A model generated the notes under the pieces. It searched no databases and was not told the origin of the DNA. It was given only the letters and a program-made list of their open reading frames with translations. DNA of 50,077 nucleotides from a bacterium. GTDB lineage: Bacteria > Pseudomonadota > Gammaproteobacteria > Burkholderiales > Burkholderiaceae_C. The translations under genes and the position numbers were made by a program. Position 1 is the stretch's first letter. Every line of letters starts with the position of its first letter. Below are positions 35,398 through 43,322 of this stretch, piece after piece. Location of the stretch: NCBI GenBank assembly GCA_030824555.1, contig JAVBXK010000129.1, positions 1 through 50,077 of the forward strand. The letters are read 5' to 3'.

Positions 35398-36252
35398 ATG
35401 ACCACTCCCCAACCCGACCAATCCCAGCTGGGCAAACCCACTGCCTACATCGACCAGTACGACCCCACGCTGCTGTTCCCACTGCCGCGCGCGCCCAAGC
35501 GGGCCGAAGTGGGCATCACGGGCACGCTGCCGTTTCTGGGTGCCGATCTGTGGATGGCGTTCGAGGTGAGCTGGCTCAACCGCAAGGGCAAGCCCCAGGT
35601 GGCGCTGGCGCAGATCACGGTGCCAGCCGAGTCGCCCCACATCATCGAAAGCAAGAGCTTCAAGCTTTACCTGAACAGCCTGAACAACACGCCGTTTGAC
35701 GATGCCGAAGCCGTGCGCGCCACCTTGCGCGCCGACCTGACCGAGGCCGCCTGGCGCGGCGCATCGGCGGTGGGCTCCAGCGTGGGGGTGAAACTGCTGG
35801 CCCCCGAGCTGTTCGACCGCGAACCCATTCACGAGCTGGACGGCCTCAACCTCGACCGCCTTGACATCGAATGCACGCGCTACACACCCGCGCCCGATCT
35901 GCTGTCAGCCGCCGTCGGCGAACAGCCCGTGACGGAAACCTTCACCAGCCACCTGCTGAAAAGCAACTGCCTGGTCACTGGTCAGCCCGACTGGGGCAGC
36001 GTGCAAATCAACTACAGCGGCCCGCAGATTGACCAGGGCGGGCTGCTGCAATACATCGTGAGTTTTCGCAACCACAACGAATTCCACGAGCAATGCGTGG
36101 AGCGCATGTTCATGGACATCTGGACGCGCTGCAAACCCACCAAACTGACGGTGTACGCCCGCTACACCCGACGCGGTGGGCTGGACATCAGCCCCTGGCG
36201 CACCAGCCACCCGCAGGCCCTGCCGCCCCACATCCGTACCGCGCGGCAGTGA
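35398..36252 (+). CDS. queF: NADPH-dependent 7-cyano-7-deazaguanine reductase
   Basis: 284 residues, the long bimodular QueF. It reduces preQ0 to preQ1 in queuosine synthesis. The nucleophilic Cys is in [15 protein letters not shown], with the adjacent Asp; the [11 protein letters not shown] motif binds substrate and NADPH. No other queuosine genes are in the window, and no preQ1 riboswitch was recognised in front of it. Its upstream region is occupied by repeat copy 4. Confidence 0.95.
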   Translation: MTTPQPDQSQLGKPTAYIDQYDPTLLFPLPRAPKRAEVGITGTLPFLGADLWMAFEVSWLNRKGKPQVALAQITVPAESPHIIESKSFKLYLNSLNNTPFDDAEAVRATLRADLTEAAWRGASAVGSSVGVKLLAPELFDREPIHELDGLNLDRLDIECTRYTPAPDLLSAAVGEQPVTETFTSHLLKSNCLVTGQPDWGSVQINYSGPQIDQGGLLQYIVSFRNHNEFHEQCVERMFMDIWTRCKPTKLTVYARYTRRGGLDISPWRTSHPQALPPHIRTARQ

Positions 36253-36379
36253 GCTGGGTGGAAAAAATGGCCATGGCATGCAGTCATCTGACGAGCGTCA
36301 ACGTCAGTTGAAGTTAAAAACCGTAATCTCACAGGGTGGCTGCCAACCATTGTGGCGAGCCGTTTGATTGGGAGTACTC

Positions 36380-37972
36380 ATGGCGTTTTCAGATCTCAAA
36401 ATCCGTACCCGCATCCTGGCGGGGTTTTCGGTGCTCATCCTGGGCAGTGTGTTCATGGCCTTGTATGCGTCGGCGCAGTTCGGCGCCACCAGCCGCACGC
36501 TGACGGACATCGTCGAGTCGCACATCGACAAAATTTCGCTGACCAAGGGCCTGCAGGACAACGTGAACCTGGTGGCCCGCGGGGTGCGCAACATCGCGCT
36601 GCTGACCGACCCGGAAAAACAGCAGTGGGAAAAGCAGCGCATCGACAAGGCCAGCGCCGCCAACACCGAGTTGTTCAACAAACTCGCTGCAACTCAAAAT
36701 GAGCCAGCAGAACAAGCTGCATTGGATGCGGCCAAAGCGGCCCGGGCGTTGTACCTGCCGCTCATTCACAAGGCAATTGAATTGGGCACCACGGGTGAAT
36801 ACACGGCAGCCGTGGTGTTGATGATGGGTGACCTGCGCAAGGTCCAGAACGATTACCTGGACAAGCTCCAGAAGTACGTTGACCTTGAAATCAACCTGGC
36901 CAAAGAACAGGCGATCAGGGAGCAAAAAGACGCGAAAACAACCAGTTGGGTGTTGATGGCGGCGGCACTGGTCAGTGCGGTGGTGGGGCTGATGGTCGGT
37001 GTGTACGTCAGCCGCTCGGTCACGCAACCCATCGGTGAGGCTGTCATGGTGGCCCAGGCGGTTGCGAAGGGGGACTTGACCGTGCATGTGCGGGCGCACA
37101 GTCAAGACGAAGCGGGCCAGCTGTTGCAGGCGCTGCACGACATGAACCAGAACCTGCAGCGCATGGTGGGCAAGGTGCGCATGTCCAGCGATTCGATCGT
37201 GACCGGTGCCACCCAGGTGGCCGCAGGCAGCATGGACCTGTCGCAACGTACCGAGGCCCAGGCGGCCAACCTGGAGCAAACGGCCGCGTCGCTGGAAGAA
37301 CTCACGTCCACGGTCACACAAACGTCGGACACCTCACGTCAGGCCAACCAGTTGGCGCACCAGGCGTCTCAGGCCGCCATGCGTGGTGGCGAGGTGGTGG
37401 GCAAAGTGGTGCAAACCATGAGCGACATCACGCATTCCAGCCACAAGATGTCTGAAATCATCGGCGTGATCGACGGCATTGCTTTCCAGACCAACATCCT
37501 GGCGCTCAATGCGGCGGTCGAGGCGGCGCGTGCGGGCGAGGCTGGGCGAGGTTTTGCCGTGGTGGCGGGCGAGGTGCGCAGTCTGGCGCAGCGCAGTGCC
37601 GAAGCCGCGCGCGAAATCAAAGCGTTGATTCAAGGCAGCATCGGCAACGTCGAAGCGGGCAGTGAACTGGTGGCCCAGGCCGGGCAGTCAATGGAGGACA
37701 TCGTCAGCCAGGTGAGCCGCGTGACCGATCTGATCAACGAAATGAGCAGCGCCACCCAGGAGCAAACGGGTGGCATCCAGCAGATCAACACGGCGGTGTC
37801 TCAAATGGACCAGATGACCCAGCAGAACGCTGCGCTGGTGGAAGAGTCGTCTGCGGCGGCGGCCAGCCTGCAAAGTCAGGCTACCGAGCTGACACAGGCC
37901 GTGTCCGTGTTCAAAACGGACGATGGCGCAGGGGCATCAGCTTCACCGCGCCTGGGTTTGGCGGCAAGCTGA
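36380..37972 (+). CDS. methyl-accepting chemotaxis protein
   Basis: 530 residues. Membrane helix about 10-32, periplasmic four-helix-bundle sensor about 33-190, second helix about 195-215, HAMP ([20 protein letters not shown]) and a long cytoplasmic coiled coil with the tip [20 protein letters not shown]. The C-terminus ([20 protein letters not shown]) lacks the NWETF tether for CheR/CheB. GGAG precedes ATG 36380 by five bases. Ligand unknown. It shares its last 30 bases with the convergent hydrolase gene. Confidence 0.95.
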   Translation: MAFSDLKIRTRILAGFSVLILGSVFMALYASAQFGATSRTLTDIVESHIDKISLTKGLQDNVNLVARGVRNIALLTDPEKQQWEKQRIDKASAANTELFNKLAATQNEPAEQAALDAAKAARALYLPLIHKAIELGTTGEYTAAVVLMMGDLRKVQNDYLDKLQKYVDLEINLAKEQAIREQKDAKTTSWVLMAAALVSAVVGLMVGVYVSRSVTQPIGEAVMVAQAVAKGDLTVHVRAHSQDEAGQLLQALHDMNQNLQRMVGKVRMSSDSIVTGATQVAAGSMDLSQRTEAQAANLEQTAASLEELTSTVTQTSDTSRQANQLAHQASQAAMRGGEVVGKVVQTMSDITHSSHKMSEIIGVIDGIAFQTNILALNAAVEAARAGEAGRGFAVVAGEVRSLAQRSAEAAREIKALIQGSIGNVEAGSELVAQAGQSMEDIVSQVSRVTDLINEMSSATQEQTGGIQQINTAVSQMDQMTQQNAALVEESSAAAASLQSQATELTQAVSVFKTDDGAGASASPRLGLAAS

Positions 37973-39142
37973 ACCGTTGAAGCCCTGCAGCACGTTCACG
38001 GCATTCACGCCCACTTCAGCCACGGCGTAACCGCCTTCGAACGTGAACACGGTGGGCAGGCCCAGGCTGGCCAGGGCTGCACCCATGGTCAGGAAATCGT
38101 CGCTTTGCAGCTTGAAGCCTGAAATGGGGTCGCCCGCAAAGGTGTCCAGTCCCAGTGGCACCACCAGGGCTTGCGCGTCAAAGCCGCGCACGCGGGCCAG
38201 CGCGGTGTCAAGTGTGGCCAGCCAGGCGGTGCTGCCTGTGCCCCTGGGCAGCGGCAGGTTCAGGTTGAAGCCTGTGCCTGCACCCGCACCGGTTTCGTCG
38301 GTGTGCCCCAGGAAAAAGGGGTATTCGGTGGTGGGGTCGCCGTGGATGGACACGGTCAGCACGTCTGCGCGCTCATAGAAGATGGTTTGGGTGCCGTTGC
38401 CGTGGTGGTAGTCCACGTCCAGCACGGCAACGCGTGCGCAGCCGCCATCACGCAGCGCCTGTGCGGCCACGGCGGCGTTGTTCAGGAAGCAATAGCCACC
38501 CATGAAGTCGGGTCCGGCATGGTGGCCTGGCGGGCGAGTGAGGGCCAGCGCTGATGGCAGAGGCGTGGTGGCGCGCACCGTTGCGGTGGTCGCGGCGGCC
38601 GTGCCCTCGGTCAGGTGCGGCAGGCTTGTGTCGGTGCTTTCAGCCATGTTTGCCAGCACGGCTTGTGCAGCAGCCAGTGCGCAGGCTGCACCGGCACGTG
38701 CGGCCACCCAGCTGCCTGCCGTCAACGGTGTGCCCGAATCGAATGCGTACATGCCCAACCGTGCTGCAAAGTTGCGGGGCGGGTGGGTGGTGGCAAAACC
38801 GTGGCGGTTGGGCAAAGGCCAGACGGATGGCAAGGCGTCGCGCTGCGCGTTGGCCGGGTCCATGGCCACCCACTCGTCCCACGCACCGGCCAGAAAACGC
38901 AGGTAGGCAGGGCTGTGCAAGCGTGCAAGCGTGGCGTCCAGGCTGGCTTCGAATGCGGCTGTGCCCAAGGCTGGCGTGGCCAGCGGGCCGACGGGGCGGC
39001 GCGCCAGCTCGGCCAGCACATGGTCCAGCCGTGCGGGCACCTCGTGGCAGGGCACCATCTGCCCCCTGAACATTTCCTGTTGGCCCGCGTGTTGTGCGTG
39101 CAAGGGGTTGTGAAAAACGTGCATGTTCATGTGCGCCGACAT
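37943..39142 (-). CDS. histone deacetylase-family amidohydrolase
   Basis: 399 residues. Arginase/deacetylase fold with [16 protein letters not shown], zinc ligands in [12 protein letters not shown] and in [11 protein letters not shown], and a final FEGGYAV. Bacterial members deacetylate acetylpolyamines or similar small amides. An Ala/Thr-rich insert at about 168-198 is atypical. The coding 3' end overlaps the chemoreceptor by 30 bases. Confidence 0.92.
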   Translation of the reverse strand: MSAHMNMHVFHNPLHAQHAGQQEMFRGQMVPCHEVPARLDHVLAELARRPVGPLATPALGTAAFEASLDATLARLHSPAYLRFLAGAWDEWVAMDPANAQRDALPSVWPLPNRHGFATTHPPRNFAARLGMYAFDSGTPLTAGSWVAARAGAACALAAAQAVLANMAESTDTSLPHLTEGTAAATTATVRATTPLPSALALTRPPGHHAGPDFMGGYCFLNNAAVAAQALRDGGCARVAVLDVDYHHGNGTQTIFYERADVLTVSIHGDPTTEYPFFLGHTDETGAGAGTGFNLNLPLPRGTGSTAWLATLDTALARVRGFDAQALVVPLGLDTFAGDPISGFKLQSDDFLTMGAALASLGLPTVFTFEGGYAVAEVGVNAVNVLQGFNGSACRQTQAR

Positions 39143-39145
39143 ATC

Positions 39146-39219
39146 AGCCTCCGCCGAGCCGCCTCAAGGAGGCTGAAGCCCCCTTGGGGGGCAGCGAACG
39201 ATGTGAGCGTGGGGGTTGT
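39146..39219. repeat. GC-rich dispersed repeat, hairpins
   Basis: Two hairpins in tandem: AGCCTCC/GGAGGCT (39146-39152, 39168-39174) and GCCCCCTTGGGGGGC (39178-39192), followed by AGCGAACGATGTGAGCGTGGGGG. It shares the C-run/G-run core with the repeats at 35203 and 41999 and sits between two genes of the same strand. Confidence 0.5.
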
Positions 39220-39225
39220 TTCATT

Positions 39226-40074
39226 TCAGCCCAGTTCTTTGAACGATTGCAGCGGCGACAGCGGCGTGAAGCTGCCCGCCCGTTTGGCCTGCATGGCCGC
39301 AATGGACTCGCGCACATGCACGTTGCTCCAGATGGCGCCTTGCAGCCAGCCCATCTGGCGCAGGCTGTCTTCCACACTGTGGTCGCGGGCGTACTGGACG
39401 GCCTGTTTGGTGCCCCAGATGGCAATGGGGGGCTTGGCGGCAATCTCTTTGGCGCATTGCAGCGCGGCGGCCAACATGGCCTCCGGGGTGTCAAACACCT
39501 CGTTCACCAGGCCATGGGCCAGCGCCTTGGCGGCGGGCAGGCGGCGGCCGGTGTAGGCCAGCTCTTTCACCACGGCAATCGGTATCAGCTTGGGCAGGCG
39601 CTGCAAGGTGCCCACGTCGGCCACCATGCCGATGTTGATTTCCTGGATGCAGAAGAACGCGTCTGCCGTGGCGTAGCGGATGCAGGCGGCCGTGACCATG
39701 TCCACCGCCCCGCCGATGCACCCGCCCTGGATGGCGCAGATGACGGGGATGCGCAGCGCCTCCAGCTTGGTGAACGTGGCCTGCATGTCGGTCAGCAGGT
39801 CGAATATGGCTGCGCGGCCTTCGGGGCTTTGGTCGTCCATCTGGATGGCGCCTGCAAAGGTTTCCAGCGCCATGCCCGCGCTGAAGTGCTTGCCCGTGCT
39901 GGAGATGACCAGCGCCCGGGCCGTGCCGCTGCGGTGCAGGGTGGTCAGCACCTCGTCCAGCTCGCGCCAGAAGGTGGGGTGCATGGTGTTCATGGCCTCG
40001 GGGCGGTTGAGCACCAGGTGGGCGATGTGGTCGGCTTCGGTCAGTGTGAAGCAAGTCAGTGGGTGGGTGGTCAT
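39226..40074 (-). CDS. enoyl-CoA hydratase/isomerase, dienoyl-CoA isomerase-like
   Basis: 282 residues of the crotonase fold. Oxyanion-hole segments KHFSAGMALETF and GGCIGGAVDMVTA are present. The stretch CIQEINIGMVADVGTLQRLP matches delta3,5-delta2,4-dienoyl-CoA isomerase (ECH1), including its Glu and Asp catalytic pair, so isomerisation of odd-position double bonds in fatty-acid breakdown is the best guess. RDHSVEDSL near the end also follows ECH1. ATG 40074 is used. Confidence 0.88.
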   Translation of the reverse strand: MTTHPLTCFTLTEADHIAHLVLNRPEAMNTMHPTFWRELDEVLTTLHRSGTARALVISSTGKHFSAGMALETFAGAIQMDDQSPEGRAAIFDLLTDMQATFTKLEALRIPVICAIQGGCIGGAVDMVTAACIRYATADAFFCIQEINIGMVADVGTLQRLPKLIPIAVVKELAYTGRRLPAAKALAHGLVNEVFDTPEAMLAAALQCAKEIAAKPPIAIWGTKQAVQYARDHSVEDSLRQMGWLQGAIWSNVHVRESIAAMQAKRAGSFTPLSPLQSFKELG

Positions 40075-40119
40075 GCGTGTCTGTGGATGGAGCAAAGGAA
40101 CGGCAAAGGGAGACCAGGT

Positions 40120-40491
40120 TCAGCGGGAGCAGCCCTTGCCGTTGGACGGCCGAAAATCACTTTCGATGGCATCGGTCTCGTCCGTGTAAGCGCCTTGAGA
40201 TGTTTTGCCGTAATGCTTGGTGCCAAAACAGTGGTAACGCTTGGTTCGGCTGTTGGCCCAGACCAGATCGCGACTGCCGCCCGGTGCGGGGGCCTTGTTG
40301 GCAAAGTAGTCGGGTTTGTTTTTGGGTTCAGTGCTTTTTGTCGCTGTGGCTGTGACTGTGACTGCGGGTGCGGGTGCTGCTTGCTCGGGTGGCTTGGTGG
40401 GGGCCGCTGCGGCTGTTGATGCCGGGCTTTGGGCATGTGCCCCGCTGGCAACCAGACAGACAGCCAAAGCGATTCGTGACAAATGTTTCAT
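40120..40491 (-). CDS. small exported protein with YHC...GKT C-terminal module
   Basis: 123 residues. A signal peptide (MKHLSRIALAVCLVASGAHA) is followed by an Ala/Pro/Thr-rich linker and a C-terminal domain WANSRTKRYHCFGTKHYGKT ending in a GKGC motif. This module recalls the short YHC-GT-YYGKTK-G-YM-E segment found at the end of some exported nucleases and in Ada-like zinc modules. It is probably periplasmic; function unknown. On the same strand behind it lies the dienoyl isomerase, 45 bases away. Confidence 0.7.
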   Translation of the reverse strand: MKHLSRIALAVCLVASGAHAQSPASTAAAAPTKPPEQAAPAPAVTVTATATKSTEPKNKPDYFANKAPAPGGSRDLVWANSRTKRYHCFGTKHYGKTSQGAYTDETDAIESDFRPSNGKGCSR

Positions 40492-40662
40492 TGAAGGTGT
40501 CTCTCCGTGGTTTTTTTGCAGAAGTTGACCAGTATGGCGTTGGCAAAACCGGGCGGCAACTGAAAGCGGGTGCGTCTGCGACAGTGTGTGGTTTGGCGGC
40601 ATCTGCTGGTGGTGGTGCGGGCAGGCAACAATGGCGGTTTTCACACACCCTTTCAGGCCACC

Positions 40663-41106
40663 ATGCCCCGCATCCAGTTCACCCTTCCCGACCGGTTCAG
40701 TTTCGTCACCGACATGCAGATCTACATCAGCCACGTCAACCAGGGCGGGCACCTCGACAACGCCCAGCTGCTCACGCTGGTGTCGGAAGCGCGCGTGCGG
40801 TTCTTCAAATCATTGGGCTACACCGAGGGCAACGTGGCTGGGCACCCCATTGTGGTGGGCGACATCGTGGCGCAGTACAAGTCGGAAGGCTTCCACGGCG
40901 AAACCATGCGCGTCAGCATGGTGCCGCAGGACTTCAACCTGTACGGCTTCGACCTGGTGTTTCAAATGGCGTGCCCCGACAAGGGGCGCGAGGTGGCGCG
41001 GGGCAAGATCGGCATCGTGTTCATCGACATGGCGACCCGCAAGGTGTCACCCGTGCCCCCCGCGTTTCTGGAAAAAACGGCGGCGCTGACCGGATCAAAC
41101 GGTTGA
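40663..41106 (+). CDS. hot-dog acyl-CoA thioesterase
   Basis: 147 residues. ISHVNQGGHLDNAQLLTLVSEARVRFF is the 4-hydroxybenzoyl-CoA thioesterase-type helix segment, though the usual catalytic Asp of xDxxGHxNN is Asn here (HVNQGGHLDN), which could alter mechanism. Likely cleaves an acyl-CoA; substrate unknown. It is divergent from the small exported gene. ATG 40663 was selected over an open frame extending 31 codons upstream. Confidence 0.83.
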   Translation: MPRIQFTLPDRFSFVTDMQIYISHVNQGGHLDNAQLLTLVSEARVRFFKSLGYTEGNVAGHPIVVGDIVAQYKSEGFHGETMRVSMVPQDFNLYGFDLVFQMACPDKGREVARGKIGIVFIDMATRKVSPVPPAFLEKTAALTGSNG

Positions 41107-41127
41107 GTTGCCCGTCTGTGTATTGAA

Positions 41128-41192
41128 TCAGTTGTAGCAAACTTTCTATGCTGCAAAAGCAGTAGGCACTGATTTTATATATATTTTACAGA
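41128..41192 (-). repeat. AT-rich GCTT-N18-GCT element, copy 5, intergenic
   Basis: On the minus strand GCTT (41160-41157), 18 bases, GCTAC (41138-41134), with an A/T run TATATATAAAATC ahead. It lies between the convergent ends of the thioesterase and the GntR gene. Confidence 0.6.
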
Positions 41193-41230
41193 GTGCCCGT
41201 CTGTTGATGGCCGGGTGCGCCACAGTGTGC

Positions 41231-41980
41231 TCAGGCGTGCAGGGCTGGTATGGGCGAGTCGAAGCTGAGCCCCGCCACCTCGAAGCCACGCCGGTGGTCC
41301 ATCAGGTGTCGGCGGGTCCAGGCCACGGCCGATTCGGCATCGCGCTGGCACAGCGAGTCGTACACGTGCCGGTGTGCCTCCAGCAGGCGCGTGCCCGATT
41401 GCGGCAGCGCCGGCGCAATGGCCGCGTAGCCCGCCCGCATCAGCAGGCTGACCGGCGCGCGCGCCAGCAGCAGCGCCTGGTTGTGCGTGGCCTCGGCAAT
41501 GAGCGACTGGAATTCAATGGTGGCCGCCACGGGCGATTGCCCGCTGTCCACCAGGCTGGCGGTGAGCGCCAGGTTGCGTGCCAGCGCCGCCAGCTCGTCA
41601 GCGCTGATCCGCTCTGCGGCCAGCTGGGCGCACATGGGTTCGAGCGTGGCGGCCACCTCCCACACGTCGCGGAACGTGACCTGCTGCATGTGCAACGAGC
41701 GCTCGGCCGCGCGGGCCAGGTCGGCCTGCCGGGGCACGGTCACCACCAGCCGCTTGCCCCTGCGTTGCAGCAGCCCGTCCTGCTCCAACTGGCGCAGCCC
41801 CTCGCGCACGGTCGAGCGGTGCACGCTGTACTGGCTGGACAGGGTGGCTTCTATGGGCAGCGCATCGCCGGGCTGTATGTCGCCACGCACGATGCGCTGG
41901 CGCAGGTCGTCGTACACGGCGCGGTAGGCGGGCGCCCAGGGTGGCTTGACGGGTTCCATGGCGGGGTGGTGAACGGGCAT
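41231..41980 (-). CDS. GntR-family regulator, FadR/FCD type
   Basis: 249 residues. Winged helix at about 15-82 with the GntR signature SSQYSVHRSTVREGLRQLEQ, then an FCD all-helical ligand domain with possible metal ligands (EAHRHVYDSL and a final RRHLMDH). FCD regulators typically sense small organic acids or acyl-CoAs. As the last gene of a minus-strand run with acyl-CoA enzymes, it is the natural candidate to bind the two TTGTCNGACAA palindromes at 47562 and 47738. ATG 41980 used; ATG 41959 possible. Confidence 0.9.
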   Translation of the reverse strand: MPVHHPAMEPVKPPWAPAYRAVYDDLRQRIVRGDIQPGDALPIEATLSSQYSVHRSTVREGLRQLEQDGLLQRRGKRLVVTVPRQADLARAAERSLHMQQVTFRDVWEVAATLEPMCAQLAAERISADELAALARNLALTASLVDSGQSPVAATIEFQSLIAEATHNQALLLARAPVSLLMRAGYAAIAPALPQSGTRLLEAHRHVYDSLCQRDAESAVAWTRRHLMDHRRGFEVAGLSFDSPIPALHA

Positions 41981-41983
41981 GTG

Positions 41984-42000
41984 CGAAAGACTTTCGGCCT
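41984..42000 (+). repeat. 17-nt CGAAAGAC repeat, copy 4
   Basis: CGAAAGACTTTCGGCCT matches the consensus exactly and starts with the perfect inverted repeat CGAAAG-A-CTTTCG. It directly abuts the GC-rich repeat and sits three bases before the GntR start. Confidence 0.45.
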
Positions 42001-42084
42001 CATGAGAAAACGCCGGGCCGCTCCCAAGTTTTCTCATCCCCCTCGGGGGGGGCCTGGCGCGAAGCGACAGGTTTGGGGGCGCTC
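41999..42084 (+). repeat. GC-rich dispersed repeat with CTCATGAGAAAAC end
   Basis: CTCATGAGAAAACGCCGG, AAGTTTTCTCATCCCC, CCTCGGGGGG and TTTGGGGGCGCTC correspond block by block to the complement of 11848-11930, and the second half to the complement of 35203-35250. ATGAGAAAAC and GTTTTCTCAT form inverted arms. It occupies the GntR upstream region. Confidence 0.55.
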
Positions 42085-42235
42085 TCGGTGGGTGGTACAG
42101 CGGCGAAGTCTAGTGGACTGGCCGCTGCCCGATTCGATCCCCGATTCACGCCACGTCCGCACTCCGTTTCACCGCGCCGTTGCGCCCCAGGGGCTGAGCG
42201 TTTGGGCCCGCAGGGGCGGCATGAGGGACCGGCGC

Positions 42236-43216
42236 TCAGTCTGCCGTGAAACCAGACGCTTTGATGATGGGCTCCCACTTCTGTGCGGCTGCGTTCTGGC
42301 GGTCGATCAGTTCCTGTGTGGACTTGCCCACGGGGTTGAACCCCATGACGGCCAGTTTGTCCTTCACGTCGGGCAGGGCCATGACCTTGGCCAACGCCTT
42401 GTTCAGGTTGGCGACGGTGGCCGCGGGTGTGTGGGCGGGCACGTACAGCGCGTTGAAGCCCATGCCACTGACGTTGGGGAAACCCAGCTCTGCAAAGGTG
42501 GGCACGTCGGGCGTTTGCGGGATGCGGGCCTCGGACGTGACGGCCAGGATTTTGATTTTGCCGGCCTTGTGGTTCTCAACCAGGCTGCTGGCCACGTCGA
42601 TGGACGAGGCAATCTGCCCGCCCATCAGTGCCAGCGCAATGGGGGCGCTGCCCTGGAAAGGCACGTTTTGCATGGGCACGCCAATGGCGTTGCCCAGCAG
42701 CAAGCCATAGAAATGATGGGGTGCGCCCAGTGCCGGGATGCCGTAGTTGGCTTGCTGCGGGTTCTTCTTGGCCCAGGCGACGAACTCGGCCCAGGTGTTG
42801 ACCTTGGGCTCGGTGCCCACGGCAAAGGCGAAGGCAAATTCGGCCACGGTGCCCACGGGCACCAGGTCTTTCTTCAGGTCGTAATTCAGCTTCTTGAAGG
42901 TGAAGGGGTACAGCGCTGACAGGGCGTCGGGGCCCAGCATCATCACGCTGCCGTCGGCCGGGGCGGTTTTCAGGGCATCGACCGCGATGCGGCCACCGGC
43001 ACCGGGCTTGTTGTCCACCACCACGGGGCGGTTGAGTTCGGTGCGGAACTTGTCGGCCAGCATGCGCGCGATGTTGTCGAACGAGCCGCCTGCCGGGAAG
43101 CCGACGATGATTCTGGCGGGTGCGCTGTCCTGCGCCTGGGCGGGCAGGGTGGTGCCCAAGCCCAGCAGGGTGGCCAGCAGGGCGTGGGTCACGTGGCGGC
43201 GGTAGATGCGTGTCAT
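42236..43216 (-). CDS. Bug/TctC family periplasmic solute-binding protein
   Basis: 326 residues. Signal peptide to about TTLPAQAQDS. RIIVGFPAGGSFDNIARMLAD, VVVDNKPGAGGRIAVDALK and closing KASGFTAD follow the Bug pattern; it is only distantly like the other Bug protein at 22014. Its place behind an acyl-CoA ligase and before a GntR regulator suggests that it binds the acid which the cluster degrades, a common arrangement in Comamonadaceae. The transporter membrane proteins are not in the window. Confidence 0.93.
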   Translation of the reverse strand: MTRIYRRHVTHALLATLLGLGTTLPAQAQDSAPARIIVGFPAGGSFDNIARMLADKFRTELNRPVVVDNKPGAGGRIAVDALKTAPADGSVMMLGPDALSALYPFTFKKLNYDLKKDLVPVGTVAEFAFAFAVGTEPKVNTWAEFVAWAKKNPQQANYGIPALGAPHHFYGLLLGNAIGVPMQNVPFQGSAPIALALMGGQIASSIDVASSLVENHKAGKIKILAVTSEARIPQTPDVPTFAELGFPNVSGMGFNALYVPAHTPAATVANLNKALAKVMALPDVKDKLAVMGFNPVGKSTQELIDRQNAAAQKWEPIIKASGFTAD

Positions 43217-43322
43217 GGATGTCTCCTTTGTGGTGGGTGAAAACGGGGCGGAAGCGTGGCGGGCCGAGTACAGGGTGTGTCCAGCGAGGGGTGGGCCGCG
43301 TGCGGCGGCTCAATCGAGGTGG

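Noticed and set aside
34321-35832. 503-codon minus-strand open frame
   Set aside because: Antisense to the alpha/beta hydrolase and queF and runs through the GC-rich and AT-rich repeats between them; not protein-like.
41204-42919. 571-codon open frame on the plus strand
   Set aside because: It runs antisense through the GntR gene, two repeats and a Bug gene; composition is that of a shadow frame.
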